Shown: piece after piece, positions 41,483 through 51,234 of the stretch
How the letters are laid out: each line of letters starts with the position of its first letter
Numbering within the stretch: position 1 is the stretch's first letter
NCBI RefSeq assembly: GCF_029853695.1
Contig: NZ_CP122537.1
Location: 744,001-808,000, forward strand
Direction of reading: 5' to 3'
Length of the DNA stretch: 64,000 nt
DNA from: Jannaschia sp. GRR-S6-38
GTDB taxonomy: Bacteria; Pseudomonadota; Alphaproteobacteria; Rhodobacterales; Rhodobacteraceae
Notes under the pieces: generated by a model
What the model saw: only the letters and a program-made list of their open reading frames with translations
Told to the model about the DNA's origin: nothing
Database searches by the model: none
Position numbers and translations under genes: made by a program

Positions 41483-42667
41483 ATGCCCCCCGTTATCACC
41501 AATGTCGACGATCTGCACGCCATCTACCGCCGCCGCGTGCCGAAGATGTTCTACGATTATTGCCAGTCGGGCAGCTGGACCGAGCAGACCTATCGCGAGA
41601 ACGAGAGCGATTTCGACCTGATCCGCCTGCGCCAGCGCGTGGCGGTGGACATGGAGGGGCGCTCGACCGCCACGACGATGATCGGGCGCGAGGTGGCGAT
41701 GCCGGTGGCGCTGGCGCCGGTGGGGCTGACGGGGATGCAGCATGCCGATGGCGAGATCCTGGCCGCCAAGGCGGCGGAGGCCGCGGGCGTGCCGTTCACG
41801 CTGTCGACCATGTCGATCTGCTCGATCGAGGACGTGGCCGAGCACACGACCAAGCCCTTCTGGTTCCAGCTCTACGTGATGCGCGACGAGGATTTCGTCG
41901 ACCGCCTGATCGAGCGCGCCCGTGCGGCGGGCTGCGACGCGCTGGTGCTGACGCTGGACCTGCAGATCCTGGGCCAGCGGCACAAGGACCTGAAGAACGG
42001 GCTGAGCGCCCCGCCCAAGCTGACCCCCGCCTCGGTCGCCAACATGATGACCAAGATCGGCTGGGGCCTGAACATGCTGCAGACCAAGCGGCGGTTCTTC
42101 GGCAATATCGTGGGCCATGCCAAGGGCGTGGAGAATGCCGCGAGCCTCGCCTCCTGGACGAACGAGCAGTTCGATCCGCGGCTCGACTGGGAGAAGGTGC
42201 GCCGTATCAAGGAGAAATGGGGCGGCAAGCTGATCCTGAAGGGCATCCTCGATGCGGAGGATGCGCGGATGGCGCTGCAGGTCGGGGCCGACGCGATCAT
42301 CGTGTCGAACCATGGCGGCCGGCAGCTGGACGGGGCGCTGAGCTCGATCCGGATGCTGCCCGAGATCGTGGACGCGGTGGGCGACAAGATCGAGGTCCAC
42401 ATGGATGGCGGCGTCCGCTCGGGGCAGGACGTGCTGAAGGCCGTCGCGCTGGGCGCGCGCGGCACCTATATTGGCCGCGCCTTCATCTACGGGCTGGGCG
42501 CGATGGGCCAGAAGGGCGTGGCCCAGACGCTGGAGGTCATCCGCAAGGAGCTGGACACGACCATGGCGCTCTGCGGCGAGAAGGACGTCCACGACCTGGG
42601 GCCGCACAACCTTTTGGTGCCCAAGGGCTTCAGGGGCGAATGGGAGCCGCATGGGCGGAACGGCTGA
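41483..42667 (+). CDS. lldD: FMN-dependent alpha-hydroxy-acid oxidase, L-lactate dehydrogenase type
   Basis: A 394-residue TIM-barrel flavoprotein of the LldD/glycolate oxidase family that oxidises L-lactate or another L-2-hydroxy acid. Motifs: FYDYCQSGSWTEQTY near the N-terminus, ATTMIGREVAMPVALAPVGLTGMQHADGE, WFQLYVMRD, the catalytic SNHGGRQLDGALS and DGGVRSGQDVLKAVALGARGTYIGRAF. ATG 41483 follows AGGAGGT at ideal distance and is preferred over a longer open frame. Its 3' end overlaps the converging MFS gene by 38 bases. The precise acid substrate is not fixed. Confidence 0.92.
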   Translation: MPPVITNVDDLHAIYRRRVPKMFYDYCQSGSWTEQTYRENESDFDLIRLRQRVAVDMEGRSTATTMIGREVAMPVALAPVGLTGMQHADGEILAAKAAEAAGVPFTLSTMSICSIEDVAEHTTKPFWFQLYVMRDEDFVDRLIERARAAGCDALVLTLDLQILGQRHKDLKNGLSAPPKLTPASVANMMTKIGWGLNMLQTKRRFFGNIVGHAKGVENAASLASWTNEQFDPRLDWEKVRRIKEKWGGKLILKGILDAEDARMALQVGADAIIVSNHGGRQLDGALSSIRMLPEIVDAVGDKIEVHMDGGVRSGQDVLKAVALGARGTYIGRAFIYGLGAMGQKGVAQTLEVIRKELDTTMALCGEKDVHDLGPHNLLVPKGFRGEWEPHGRNG

Positions 42668-43775
42668 GCGGCCAGACCACCGCCAGCAGCACCGCCACGC
42701 CGGCGAAGGCCCAGCGTAGCCCGAAGGCCTCGGAGCCGAGCCCCATCAGCGCGGGCGCAAGGAAGAAGCCCAGAAACCCGATCACCGCGACCCGCGCGAT
42801 CACCGCCGTGCGCTGGCGCGGGGTCGCGAGCCGGCCGGCGAGCGCGAGGCCCATCGGACCGATCACCGAGATACCGAGGCCGAGGAGCCCGAACCCCAGA
42901 TAGGCCACGCCCGGTGAGGGCGCGCTGGCGGCGACCAGCACGCCCGCCACGGCCAGCGCGGAGGCGATGCGGATCACCCCCACCTCCGAGAAGCGCGCCG
43001 CGACGACCTGTCCCGAGAAGCGTCCCAGCGCCATGGTGATCCCCAGCATGGCCGGGCCGAAGGCGCCCTCGGCCGCGCCGCCGTTCAGCGTCCGCTCGAT
43101 ATGCAGGGCCGACCAGCTCTCGACCGTCGATTCGGCCATGAAGGCGATGAGCACGATGCCCGAGCAGACCGCGATCAGCGCGACCGGCAGGCGCGTCGGC
43201 GCGTCGGGGTCGGGCGGCTCGGGGCGCGCGGTCTCCATGAACTGGAAGGGCGCAAGCAGCAGGAGCGCGGCCGAGATCGCCGGGAAGATCTGCTCGGGGG
43301 TCCAGCCGGCCTCGCGCATCGCGCCGGTGGCCAGCGCCGAGGCGGCATAGGCGACCGAGAACATGGCGTGGTTGGCGTTCATCAGGCTGCGCGCGGCGCG
43401 GGCCTCGATCTCGGAGACGCGGGCATTCATCACCACGTCGGTGAGCCCGCTGGTCGCGCCCATCAGCGTCAGCGCGAGAAACAGCGCCAGCGGCGTGGCC
43501 GCCCAGCCGGGACCCAGCGCGGCGAACGCCACGAGGACGGTGCCCAGCGGCATGGCCCAGCGCCCGAGGCCCCGGTCCCAGCGCGGCGCGACATAGAGCG
43601 TCGTCGCAAGCCCCAGCGCCGTCCCGAGCAGCATCAGCCCGAAGGTCGCATCGTCCACCCCCGCCCGCGCCTTCAGCACCGGCGCCATGGCGGCGAAACA
43701 GCCCCAGGTGACGCCCACGGCCGCGAAGGCGGCGACGGGCGCGCGGCTGAGGCGCAGGGCGGACAGGACGGTCAT
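42630..43775 (-). CDS. MFS transporter, 12 TM
   Basis: A 381-residue major-facilitator protein with twelve hydrophobic helices; the first begins VAAFAAVGVTWGCFAAMAPVLKARAGV and the loop 2-3 segment is ...YVAPRWDRGLGRW. The helices and the internal LGLGISVIGPMGLALAGRLATPRQRTAV segment resemble the sugar/drug MFS group (YbjJ-like). No substrate can be assigned. It converges with lldD, overlapping 38 bases; this is a genuine gene because its codon bias runs in the annotated direction. Confidence 0.87.
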   Translation of the reverse strand: MTVLSALRLSRAPVAAFAAVGVTWGCFAAMAPVLKARAGVDDATFGLMLLGTALGLATTLYVAPRWDRGLGRWAMPLGTVLVAFAALGPGWAATPLALFLALTLMGATSGLTDVVMNARVSEIEARAARSLMNANHAMFSVAYAASALATGAMREAGWTPEQIFPAISAALLLLAPFQFMETARPEPPDPDAPTRLPVALIAVCSGIVLIAFMAESTVESWSALHIERTLNGGAAEGAFGPAMLGITMALGRFSGQVVAARFSEVGVIRIASALAVAGVLVAASAPSPGVAYLGFGLLGLGISVIGPMGLALAGRLATPRQRTAVIARVAVIGFLGFFLAPALMGLGSEAFGLRWAFAGVAVLLAVVWPLSRSAHAAPIRP

Positions 43776-43837
43776 GGCCCGCTAGGGACGACGGGCCCGG
43801 CGCGATGGCAAGACCCTTCTTACTCCGGCATCAAATA

Positions 43838-43868
43838 CCTCGGGGCCTGCGCGGGGATCGCCCCGAGG
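43838..43868 (-). terminator. Terminator hairpin of smpB operon
   Basis: CCTCGGGG (43838-43845) and CCCCGAGG (43861-43868) form a perfect 8-bp stem just downstream of the smpB stop, and the minus-strand transcript continues with a T-containing TATTTG. This is the natural end of the dapA-MFS-smpB transcript. Confidence 0.6.
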
Positions 43869-43872
43869 CTCG

Positions 43873-44349
43873 TCAGCCGTGTTCCTTCAAGAGGCGCGCC
43901 TTCTGGCGCTGCCAGTCGCGCTTGGCCATCGTGTCGCGCTTGTCGGAGGTCTTCTTGCCCTTGGCGATGCCGATCTTCAGCTTCGCCATCCCGCGATGGT
44001 TGAAATAGAGCACCAGCGGCACGAGCGTGTAGCCCTCGCGCGCCGAGGCGTTCCACAACTTCGACAGCTCGCGCTTGGACACCAGGAGCTTGCGGCGGCG
44101 GCGCTCGTCATGGCCGAAGGGCGCGGCCTGGGCGTAGGGGGCGATGTAGCAATTGACGAGCCAGAGCTCGCCATCCTTCACCTCGGCATAGCTCTCGGCG
44201 ACATTGGCCCCGCCCTGGCGCAGCGACTTGACCTCCGAGCCCTCGAGAATGATGCCGCATTCGATATCGTCCTCGATCGCGTAGTCGAAGCGCGCCCGCC
44301 GGTTCTCGGCGATGACCTTGTAGTTCTTGTTTTCGTCCTTCTTCGCCAT
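43873..44349 (-). CDS. smpB: SsrA-binding protein SmpB
   Basis: Carries tmRNA into stalled ribosomes for trans-translation. A 158-residue OB-fold protein with [38 protein letters not shown] at the N-terminus (the fold core), [28 protein letters not shown] and the C-terminal helix [29 protein letters not shown] 44349 gives the conserved MAKK start. The second ribosome-rescue factor in the window is arfB. It is the last gene of a minus-strand cluster with dapA. Confidence 0.96.
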   Translation of the reverse strand: MAKKDENKNYKVIAENRRARFDYAIEDDIECGIILEGSEVKSLRQGGANVAESYAEVKDGELWLVNCYIAPYAQAAPFGHDERRRRKLLVSKRELSKLWNASAREGYTLVPLVLYFNHRGMAKLKIGIAKGKKTSDKRDTMAKRDWQRQKARLLKEHG

Positions 44350-44358
44350 GGCCGTCAC

Positions 44359-45540
44359 CTAGGGGCGCAGGGGCGCGCTGTCCACCGGGGCGAGCCGGGC
44401 GGAGGCGAGGATGTGCGCGACCGCGCCCAGCGCCAGGAGGCCGCCGGCCCAGCCCACGGCCATCAGGCCCGCGCCCGAGACCACCCAGCCGCCGAGCGCC
44501 GCCCCGAAGGCCGCGCCCAGATAGATCGCCGCGGCGTTGAGCGACAGCACGACCGGCGCGCGCGCGCCCGCCAGCGTGACCAGCCGGGCCTGCTGGCCTG
44601 CCATGAAGGACCAGCCCGACACCGCCCAGAGGAAGAAGAAGGCGAGCGCCGGCATCAGCCCCCAGGGCAGGGTCGAGATCAGCGGCATCAGCGCCACCTG
44701 CCCCAGCGACAGAAGGACCAGCGTGCGCACCGCGCCCAGCCGGTCTGCCAGCCGTCCGCCCAGCAGGTTGCCCACCACCGCCCCCGCCCCGTAGACCGCC
44801 AGCGCGGCCGTCACGCCGTCGCGGCCGAGGCCCATCGCCTGTTCGAGCAGCGGGGCGAGATAGGTGTAGGGCACATAGATCGCGCCGAGGAAGGTGGCGG
44901 TAAAGCCGATGGCCAGCATCATGCGCGGTGCGGCGAGGACCCGGGCCAGATCGGCCAGCCGGACCGGCTGGAAGGAGAGCCCCGCCGGCACCCGCAGCCA
45001 CAGCGCGACGGTCGCCAGCACCGCGAGGACCGCGACCACCCAGAAGGCGGCGCGCCAGCCCGCCTGATAGGCGATCCAGCTGCCCGCCGGCACGCCCAGC
45101 ACCTGCGCCAGCGTCAGCCCGAACAGCGTCATCGCGAGCACATGCGCGCGCCGGTCGGGCGGGGCCAGCGCGCCCGCGACGGCCGCCGTGACGGGCGTGC
45201 ACATCCCCGCCCCCGCCGCCGCCAGCACCCGCGCCGCGAAGAGCCAGCCGGCCGAGGGCGCCAGCGCCGAGCCCATCGCCGCCAGCGCGAAGAGCCCCAT
45301 GCCGAGCGCCAGCACCCGCCGCCGTCCCAGCCCGCCGGTCAGCGAGACCAGAAGCGGCGATAGCAGCGCGTAGCCCAGCGCATAGGAGGTGAGCACCCAG
45401 CCCGCCTGGGCGGGCGACATCGACAGGTCGCGGCCCAGGGGCCCCAGCGCGCCGATCACGAGGAAGGCGCCCATGCCGATCACGAAATTGGCCGCCGAGA
45501 GAAGCGGGACCAGCCCGCGCGGCAGGCCCGGCGCGGTCAC
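44359..45540 (-). CDS. MFS transporter (DHA1-type)
   Basis: A 393-residue major-facilitator protein with twelve helices. Loop 2-3 has the MFS motif LLVSLTGGLGRRRVLALGMGLFA, motif C-like AAGAGMCTPVTAAVAGAL and a helix 4-5 stretch RAHVLAMTLFGLTLAQVLGVPAGSWI, close to the arabinose-efflux/drug-efflux branch (DHA1). It sits between dapA and smpB, 7 and 9 bases from each, so it is in the same transcript. In many relatives dapA and smpB are direct neighbours; the transporter looks like a later insertion between them. Confidence 0.88.
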   Translation of the reverse strand: MTAPGLPRGLVPLLSAANFVIGMGAFLVIGALGPLGRDLSMSPAQAGWVLTSYALGYALLSPLLVSLTGGLGRRRVLALGMGLFALAAMGSALAPSAGWLFAARVLAAAGAGMCTPVTAAVAGALAPPDRRAHVLAMTLFGLTLAQVLGVPAGSWIAYQAGWRAAFWVVAVLAVLATVALWLRVPAGLSFQPVRLADLARVLAAPRMMLAIGFTATFLGAIYVPYTYLAPLLEQAMGLGRDGVTAALAVYGAGAVVGNLLGGRLADRLGAVRTLVLLSLGQVALMPLISTLPWGLMPALAFFFLWAVSGWSFMAGQQARLVTLAGARAPVVLSLNAAAIYLGAAFGAALGGWVVSGAGLMAVGWAGGLLALGAVAHILASARLAPVDSAPLRP

Positions 45541-45547
45541 GGACGTC

Positions 45548-46420
45548 TCAGTTCAAGAGCCCCGCATGGCGCATGGCGTCGGCGATCCGGGCGCGCGTGG
45601 GTTCGGTCGCGCCGACCAGCGGCAGGCGCACCTCCTCCGAACAGCGGCCCAGCATGGCGAGCGCGGTCTTGGCGCCGACCAGCCCCGGCTCGGCGAAGAT
45701 CGCCTGATGCAGCGGCATGAGCCGGTCCTGGATCTCGAGCGCAGTGGCGAAATCGCCGGCGAGCGTCGCTTCCTGCATCTCGGACAGAAGCCGCGGCGCG
45801 ACGTTGCAGGTGACCGAGATGCAGCCCGTGCCGCCCTGCGCGTTGAAGCCATGCGCGATCGCGTCCTCGCCCGAGAGCTGGATGAAATCCGGCCCGCAGG
45901 TGATGCGCTGCGCGCTGACGCGGGACAGATCGCCGGTCGAATCCTTCACGCCCACGATGTTGGGCAATTTGGCCAGCTTGCCCATGGTCTCGGGCGTCAT
46001 GTCCACGACCGAGCGGCCGGGGATGTTGTAGATGACGATCGGCAGGCCGACCTCGTTCAGCGCGCTGAAATGCGCGATCAGCCCGGCCTGGGTGGGCTTG
46101 TTGTAATAAGGCGTGACCACCAGCGCGGCATCGGCGCCGACGGCCTTGGCGTGCTGGACGAAGCGGCGCGCCTCGGCGGTGTTGTTCGACCCCGCGCCCG
46201 CGATCACCGGCACGCGGCCCGCGGCACGCTTGACCACAGCCTCGACCACGGCCTCGTGCTCGGCATGGGTGAGCGTGGGGCTTTCGCCGGTCGTACCGAC
46301 CGGCACCAGCCCGTGGGAGCCTTCCGCGATCTGCCAGTCGACAAGGGCGTCGAGCGCCGCGAAATCCACCGCGCCGTCCTTCAGGGGCGTCACCAGCGCG
46401 GGCATGGAGCCTTTGAACAT
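45548..46420 (-). CDS. dapA: 4-hydroxy-tetrahydrodipicolinate synthase
   Basis: First dedicated step of lysine and diaminopimelate synthesis: pyruvate plus aspartate semialdehyde. A 290-residue TIM barrel with [17 protein letters not shown], the tyrosine-bearing [12 protein letters not shown] and [11 protein letters not shown], and the Schiff-base lysine in [12 protein letters not shown]. The start at 46420 has a strong AAGGAGG ribosome site. It heads the dapA-MFS-smpB transcript and diverges from slt. Confidence 0.96.
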   Translation of the reverse strand: MFKGSMPALVTPLKDGAVDFAALDALVDWQIAEGSHGLVPVGTTGESPTLTHAEHEAVVEAVVKRAAGRVPVIAGAGSNNTAEARRFVQHAKAVGADAALVVTPYYNKPTQAGLIAHFSALNEVGLPIVIYNIPGRSVVDMTPETMGKLAKLPNIVGVKDSTGDLSRVSAQRITCGPDFIQLSGEDAIAHGFNAQGGTGCISVTCNVAPRLLSEMQEATLAGDFATALEIQDRLMPLHQAIFAEPGLVGAKTALAMLGRCSEEVRLPLVGATEPTRARIADAMRHAGLLN

Positions 46421-46552
46421 CGTCGCCTCCTTAAGGTCACAAAATCGAGCGGAAACTAGCCAAGGGTCGAAACGGCCACAAGGCGATGCTTCTGGCGGAT
46501 GCCGGATTCGTGCTAGGTCGACCGTCAACTGCGTTGGGGAGTGCGGGACAGG

Positions 46553-48532
46553 ATGTTTCTCAGGATCGCGACGATCGCGGTCGCGGCGCTGGTTCTGGCG
46601 GGCGCGGCGCGCGCGGATGGCAATCTCGCCGCGGGGCTCGCGCAGGCGCGCGCGGGCGACCGCGACGCGGCGCTGGCGGCGATGGCGCGGATCGACACGC
46701 AGCCGGCGCGCGACGTCGTGATGTGGACGCTGCTGCGCGCCCGCAAGGGCACCTTCGCGGAGGGCCGCGAGTTCCTGCGCCGCAATCCCGACTGGCCGGG
46801 GCTGGACCTGTTGCAGGCGCGGGTCGAGCCCACGATCCCCGCCACCGCCGCGCCCGACGCGATCCTCGAATTCTTCGACGGGCGGCCGCCGCGCACCTCG
46901 AAGGGCGCGCTGATGCTGGCCACGGCGCTGCGCGCCAAGGGCCGCGCGGCCGAGGCCGAAACGCTGGCCATCGAGACGTGGCTCGCCATGCCGATGCCCA
47001 GCTCCAGCCAGGCGGGGTTCCTGCAGCTCTTCGGCGAGGTGCTGGAGCCGTTTCACGCCGCCCGCCTGGACGCCATGGCCTGGTCGGGCGACCTGCAGAG
47101 CGCCGAGCGCGTGCTGCCGCTGGTCGCCGGGCCCGAGGCTGCGCTGGCGCGCGCGCGGATCGCGCTGCGCGACGGGCGGCCCGGCGTGGACGATCTGATC
47201 GAAGCGGTGCCGGAGGTGCTGCGCGACCATCCCGGCCTCGCCTATGAGCGGTTCCGCTGGCGGCTGGAGAAGGACCGCCGCGAGGACGCGCTGGAGCTCC
47301 TCTTCGCCTTCGACGAAAGCGCCGACAGCCTCGGCCGGCCCGAGGCCTGGGGCCAGCATCGCGAGCGGCTGGCCCGCGGGCTCAAGCAGGACGGCTTCCC
47401 CGAGGAGGCCTACCGCGTCGCCGCCCGCCACCACCTGCCCGAGGGCCATCGCGCCGTCGCGGGCAATGAGTGGCTGGCCGGCTATGTCGCGCTGCGCTTC
47501 CGCGACGACGCCGCCGCGGCGGCCGCGCATTTCCGCCGCTTCGACGCGGCCGTCGCCTCGCCCATCTCGAAGGGCCGGGCGGGCTACTGGCTGGGCCGCG
47601 CGCTGGAGGAGACGGGCGATTCCGAGGGCGCGGCGGAGGCTTATGCCGCGGGCGCCCGCTACCAGACCAGCTTCTACGGACAGCTCGCCGCCGAACGCGC
47701 GGGCCTGCCCGCCGACCCGCGCCTGGCCGGAACCGAGACCTTTCCGCCGGTGGCCGAGACGTCCTTCTTCGACAGCTCCGTCCTGGCCGCCGCGCTGGAG
47801 CTGCGCGCGGTGGGCGAGATGGGCCTCGCCGAGCGCTTCATGGCGCATCTGGCCGAGAGCCTGCCCCGCGCCGAGATCGGCAGCCTGATCGACCTCGCGC
47901 TCGACCTCGACGAGCCGCATATCGCGCTGATCGTCGCCAAGCGGGCCGCGCAGGCCGGGCACGAGCTGCATGCCGGGTACTTCCCGGTGACCGACCTGGC
48001 CGCCGAGCCGGGCCCGGTCGCCCCCGAGCTGGTCCTGTCGATCGCGCGGCGCGAGTCGGAATTCGACCCCTCGGTCGTCAGCCCCGCCGGCGCGCGCGGT
48101 CTGATGCAGGTCATGCCCGGCACCGCCCGCGAGATGGCCGAGCTGATCGGCGCGGAATACCGGCAGGGCGCGCTGACCAGCGACCCCGATTACAACGCGC
48201 GGCTGGGCACCGCCTATCTGGGCGAGCTGGAGGCCGAATTCGGCCTGTCGCCGGTGCTGGTGCCCGCCGCCTACAATGCCGGGCCCTCGCGCGCGCGGCG
48301 CTGGAGCCGGCAGAAGGGCCATCCGGGCGCCCCCGGCGTGGACGTGGTCGACTGGATCGAGGACGTGCCCTTCTCGGAGACACGCAACTACATCATGCGG
48401 GTCTCGGAAAGCCTGCTGCCTTATCACGCGCGGCTGAACGGCGCGCCCGCGGAGGTCCGGCTGTCGCGCTGGCTGCGCGAGGGTTATGACGAGTTGGCGG
48501 ACCCCGCGATCAAGGCGACCCGGGGCGACTGA
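46553..48532 (+). CDS. slt: Soluble lytic murein transglycosylase (Slt family)
   Basis: A 659-residue periplasmic enzyme with a signal peptide ([19 protein letters not shown]), a long alpha-helical superhelix of repeats and a C-terminal SLT domain. The catalytic Glu lies in [42 protein letters not shown] completes the active-site groove. It cleaves peptidoglycan glycosidic bonds with 1,6-anhydro products. A GTG 12 bases upstream is also possible. It is the second transglycosylase in the window and belongs to a different family from the MltB-like one. Confidence 0.93.
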   Translation: MFLRIATIAVAALVLAGAARADGNLAAGLAQARAGDRDAALAAMARIDTQPARDVVMWTLLRARKGTFAEGREFLRRNPDWPGLDLLQARVEPTIPATAAPDAILEFFDGRPPRTSKGALMLATALRAKGRAAEAETLAIETWLAMPMPSSSQAGFLQLFGEVLEPFHAARLDAMAWSGDLQSAERVLPLVAGPEAALARARIALRDGRPGVDDLIEAVPEVLRDHPGLAYERFRWRLEKDRREDALELLFAFDESADSLGRPEAWGQHRERLARGLKQDGFPEEAYRVAARHHLPEGHRAVAGNEWLAGYVALRFRDDAAAAAAHFRRFDAAVASPISKGRAGYWLGRALEETGDSEGAAEAYAAGARYQTSFYGQLAAERAGLPADPRLAGTETFPPVAETSFFDSSVLAAALELRAVGEMGLAERFMAHLAESLPRAEIGSLIDLALDLDEPHIALIVAKRAAQAGHELHAGYFPVTDLAAEPGPVAPELVLSIARRESEFDPSVVSPAGARGLMQVMPGTAREMAELIGAEYRQGALTSDPDYNARLGTAYLGELEAEFGLSPVLVPAAYNAGPSRARRWSRQKGHPGAPGVDVVDWIEDVPFSETRNYIMRVSESLLPYHARLNGAPAEVRLSRWLREGYDELADPAIKATRGD

Positions 48533-48541
48533 CGCGCCCGG

Positions 48542-49429
48542 CTATCCCGCGCCGCGGTCGAGCGGCCCCTCGCCCGGCGCAGGGCGCGCCCGCAGGATCG
48601 TGAAGAGCCCCGCCGCGATGACGATCCCCGCGCCGATCACGACATTGGCCGCCAGCGTCTCGCCGAAGACGGTGACCCCGATCAGGCTCGCGAAGACGAG
48701 CTGCAGATAGGCGAAGGGCTGGACCAGCCCGGCCTCGGCCGCCTCGTAGGTCTTGATGAAGAGCCACTGGCCCAGCGCCGCCACCCCGCAGAGCCCCGCC
48801 ATCCAGCCCCAGTCGGCCGGCGCCATCGGCTGCCAGAACCACAGCCCCGGCAGGGTCATGGCGACGGCGCCGGTCACGCCGGTCCAGACGAAGCTGGTCA
48901 GCGCCGTGTCGGTGCGCGCGGCCAGTCGGGTCAGCACGGCGTAGAGCCCGAACATCGCCGCCGCCAGAAGCGGTGCGAGCGCCGTCGCGTCCCAGCCGGC
49001 GGCACCGGGCCGCAGGATCACAAGGACGCCGGCGAAGCCCGCGGCGATGGCAAGCCAACGGCGCGCGCCGATGCGCTCACCCAGCACCCAGACGGCGATG
49101 GCCGCGGTGATCAGCGGGCAAAGCGCGAAGATCGCGTGGCTGCGCGCAAGCCCCAGCTCGGTGAAGGCCCAGACGAGGATCACGATCTCGGCGGTGAAGA
49201 GCAGCCCGCGCCCGGCCTGCAGGAACGGCCGGGGCGTGGCGAAGGCCGCGCGGAGCCGGCCCCGGCTCGCCGCCAGCCCGCAGGCCAGCGCGGCGAAGAA
49301 CCAGTAGCGGATCATCACCACCATCCAGACGTTGTATTCGCCCGCCAGGTGCCGCGAGAAGCCGTCCTGCACCGCGAGCGCCAGCATGGTCAGGCACATC
49401 AACGCGATGCCGCGGCCCGCGTCGGTCAT
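48542..49429 (-). CDS. EamA-family (DMT) transporter
   Basis: A 295-residue drug/metabolite transporter with ten membrane helices in two EamA repeats. The first repeat starts IALMCLTMLALAVQDGFSRHLAGEY and the second contains ATALAPLLAAAMFGLYAVLTRLAA and a closing FGETLAANVVIGAGIVIAAGLF. Such proteins export amino acids or other metabolites; the substrate is unknown. The start at 49429 overlaps the mnmD stop (ATGA), so it is translationally coupled to mnmD. Confidence 0.88.
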   Translation of the reverse strand: MTDAGRGIALMCLTMLALAVQDGFSRHLAGEYNVWMVVMIRYWFFAALACGLAASRGRLRAAFATPRPFLQAGRGLLFTAEIVILVWAFTELGLARSHAIFALCPLITAAIAVWVLGERIGARRWLAIAAGFAGVLVILRPGAAGWDATALAPLLAAAMFGLYAVLTRLAARTDTALTSFVWTGVTGAVAMTLPGLWFWQPMAPADWGWMAGLCGVAALGQWLFIKTYEAAEAGLVQPFAYLQLVFASLIGVTVFGETLAANVVIGAGIVIAAGLFTILRARPAPGEGPLDRGAG

Positions 49430-50076
49430 GGCAGCCGCCCGCGCGTCATGTGACGCTTGCGGCCGAAGCCCGGCACGCGCTCGACCGCGAAACCCGCCGC
49501 GGCCAGCGCCTGCCGGACATGGCCCGCCGCCGTGTAGGTGGCGAAGCTGCCGCCGGGCGCGGTGTGGCGCGCGACCTGAGCCATCAGATCCGGCTCCCAG
49601 AGCTCGGGATTGCGGGCTGGGGCGAAGCCGTCGAGGAACCAAGCGTCAGCGCGCCCGGCCCAGCGCGGCAGGGTGTCGCGCGCGTCGCCCGGGATCAGCG
49701 TCAGGTCGAGCCCGCCCAGCGCGATCCGCTCGCCCGGCCACTGGTCGAGCAGGGCCTCAGCGCCGAGGCCCGGGAAGCCCGACAGCGCGCGGGCCATGTC
49801 GTCCTTCGCCATTGGGAAGGCTTCGAAGCTGGTCATCGCGATGCGGCCCGGCCCGGTCCAGGCGGCGGCCAGCACCAGCGCGTTCAGCCCGGTGCCGAAG
49901 CCTAGCTCGGCCACGTGGAAGCCGTCGCGCAGGCGCGCGGGCAGATCGTTGCCGCCGAGGAAGACGTGCCGCGTCTCGGCCGCCCCGTCGGCCAGCGAGA
50001 AATACGGGTCACCGAAGGCGCGCGCGACGGGGACACCGTCGCGCCAGTCCAGTTCGGGGGGATTTCCGTCGCCCAT
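49426..50076 (-). CDS. mnmD: tRNA (mnm5s2U34)-methyltransferase MnmD
   Basis: Stand-alone methyltransferase, 216 residues, equal to the N-terminal half of E. coli MnmC; it methylates nm5s2U34 to mnm5s2U34 with SAM. Motifs: GDPYFSLADGAAETRHVFLGGNDL and the SAM site HVAELGFGTGLNALVLA, then WFLDGFAPARNPELWEPDL containing the catalytic D-G-F-A-P. ATG 50076 starts MGDGNPPELDWRDG. The mnmC2-like oxidase is divergent and starts 38 bases away, so the two halves of MnmC are separate genes on opposite strands. The first downstream gene, EamA, overlaps by ATGA. Confidence 0.93.
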   Translation of the reverse strand: MGDGNPPELDWRDGVPVARAFGDPYFSLADGAAETRHVFLGGNDLPARLRDGFHVAELGFGTGLNALVLAAAWTGPGRIAMTSFEAFPMAKDDMARALSGFPGLGAEALLDQWPGERIALGGLDLTLIPGDARDTLPRWAGRADAWFLDGFAPARNPELWEPDLMAQVARHTAPGGSFATYTAAGHVRQALAAAGFAVERVPGFGRKRHMTRGRLP

Positions 50077-50114
50077 CGCCTGCCCTATGCCTCGCCCCGT
50101 TCTCATGCGGAAGG

Positions 50115-51164
50115 ATGCGGGTCTTGGCAATCGACGTCACCATCCTGGGCGCGGGCGTATCCGGCCTGTCCTGCGGCTGGGCGCTGGCCCGGCGCGGCGC
50201 GCGGGTGCGCGTGGTCGATCCCGGCGGCGTCGGCGCCGGGGCCTCGGGAGGGATCGTCGGCGCGCTGGCCCCGCATGTGCCCGAGCAGTGGAACCCGAAG
50301 AAGGCCTTCCAGCTCGACAGCCTGCTGATGTCCGAGGCCTGGTGGGCCGAGGTGGCGCAGGCCGGGGGCGGCGATCCGGGCTATGCGCGGACCGGCCGGC
50401 TGCAGCCGATCGCGGATGCCGAGGCCCGCGCCCGCGCGCTGGAGCGCGCCGAGGGGGCGCGGCGGCTCTGGCGCGGCGCGGCGGTCTGGGAAGTCGTGCC
50501 GGCGCCCGACGGCTGGTCGCCCGGCACGGCCGAAGTCATCCGCGACACGCTCTCGGCCCGCCTGCACCCCGCGCGCGCCTGCGACGCGCTGGCCCGCGCG
50601 ATCCGCGCCGCGGGGGGCGAGATCGTGGCGGCGGCCGCGCCCGAGGGCGCGGTGCTGCACGCCACCGGCTGGGAAGGACTGGCCGAGATGCGCGACGGCC
50701 GGGGCCGCGCGGCGGGGACCGGTGTGAAGGGCCAGGCGGTGCTGCTGGAGCTGGACCGGCGCGACCGGCCGCAGCTTTACGTCGACGGGCTGCATGTCGT
50801 GCCCCATGCCGACGGCACGACCGCGATCGGCTCGACCTCCGAGCGCGATTTCGACCATGCCGAGCCGGACGGTCAGGCCGAGGCGCTGCTGGAGCGCGCC
50901 CGCGCCGTCCTGCCCGGTCTGCGCGACGCGCCCGTGCTGCGCCGCTGGGCCGGCATCCGCCCGCGCGCCCGGTCCCGCGCGCCGCTGGCCGGCGCCTGGC
51001 CGGGGCGGCCGGGGCAGTTCGTCGCCAATGGCGGGTTCAAGATCGGCTTCGGCATGGCACCGAAACTGGCCGAGATCCTGGCCGACCTGATCCTCGACGG
51101 ACGGGACGCGATCCCCGAGCCCTTCCGCGCCGACGATCTTGCACCCGGGACCGAAGGGGCCTAG
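50115..51164 (+). CDS. FAD-dependent cmnm5s2U34 oxidoreductase-like protein (MnmC C-terminal half)
   Basis: A 349-residue DAO-family flavoprotein with the N-terminal FAD-binding motif VTILGAGVSGLSCGWALARRGARVRVVD and GPFxAG-type core (GGIVGALAPHVPEQWNPKKAFQ, HATGWEGLAEMR). The strong context, head to head with mnmD and 38 bases away, and its size point to the oxidase half of MnmC, which converts cmnm5s2U34 to nm5s2U34. A plain D-amino-acid oxidase remains possible. ATG 50115 has GGAAGG one base upstream of it, a short-spaced site; a TTG at 50124 is the alternative. Confidence 0.82.
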   Translation: MRVLAIDVTILGAGVSGLSCGWALARRGARVRVVDPGGVGAGASGGIVGALAPHVPEQWNPKKAFQLDSLLMSEAWWAEVAQAGGGDPGYARTGRLQPIADAEARARALERAEGARRLWRGAAVWEVVPAPDGWSPGTAEVIRDTLSARLHPARACDALARAIRAAGGEIVAAAAPEGAVLHATGWEGLAEMRDGRGRAAGTGVKGQAVLLELDRRDRPQLYVDGLHVVPHADGTTAIGSTSERDFDHAEPDGQAEALLERARAVLPGLRDAPVLRRWAGIRPRARSRAPLAGAWPGRPGQFVANGGFKIGFGMAPKLAEILADLILDGRDAIPEPFRADDLAPGTEGA

Positions 51165-51234
51165 AGGGCGGCCTTGCCCGACGGGACGTCCCCCGGGCCA
51201 TGTCTCCGACCACCATGTCAAAACGGGTTACCCT

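Noticed and set aside
51165..51234. PreQ1 riboswitch in front of the queuosine-precursor transporter
   Set aside because: The 70-base gap lacks the C-rich pseudoknot consensus of any preQ1 class; only a tiny GGGT-TA-CCC hairpin is present.
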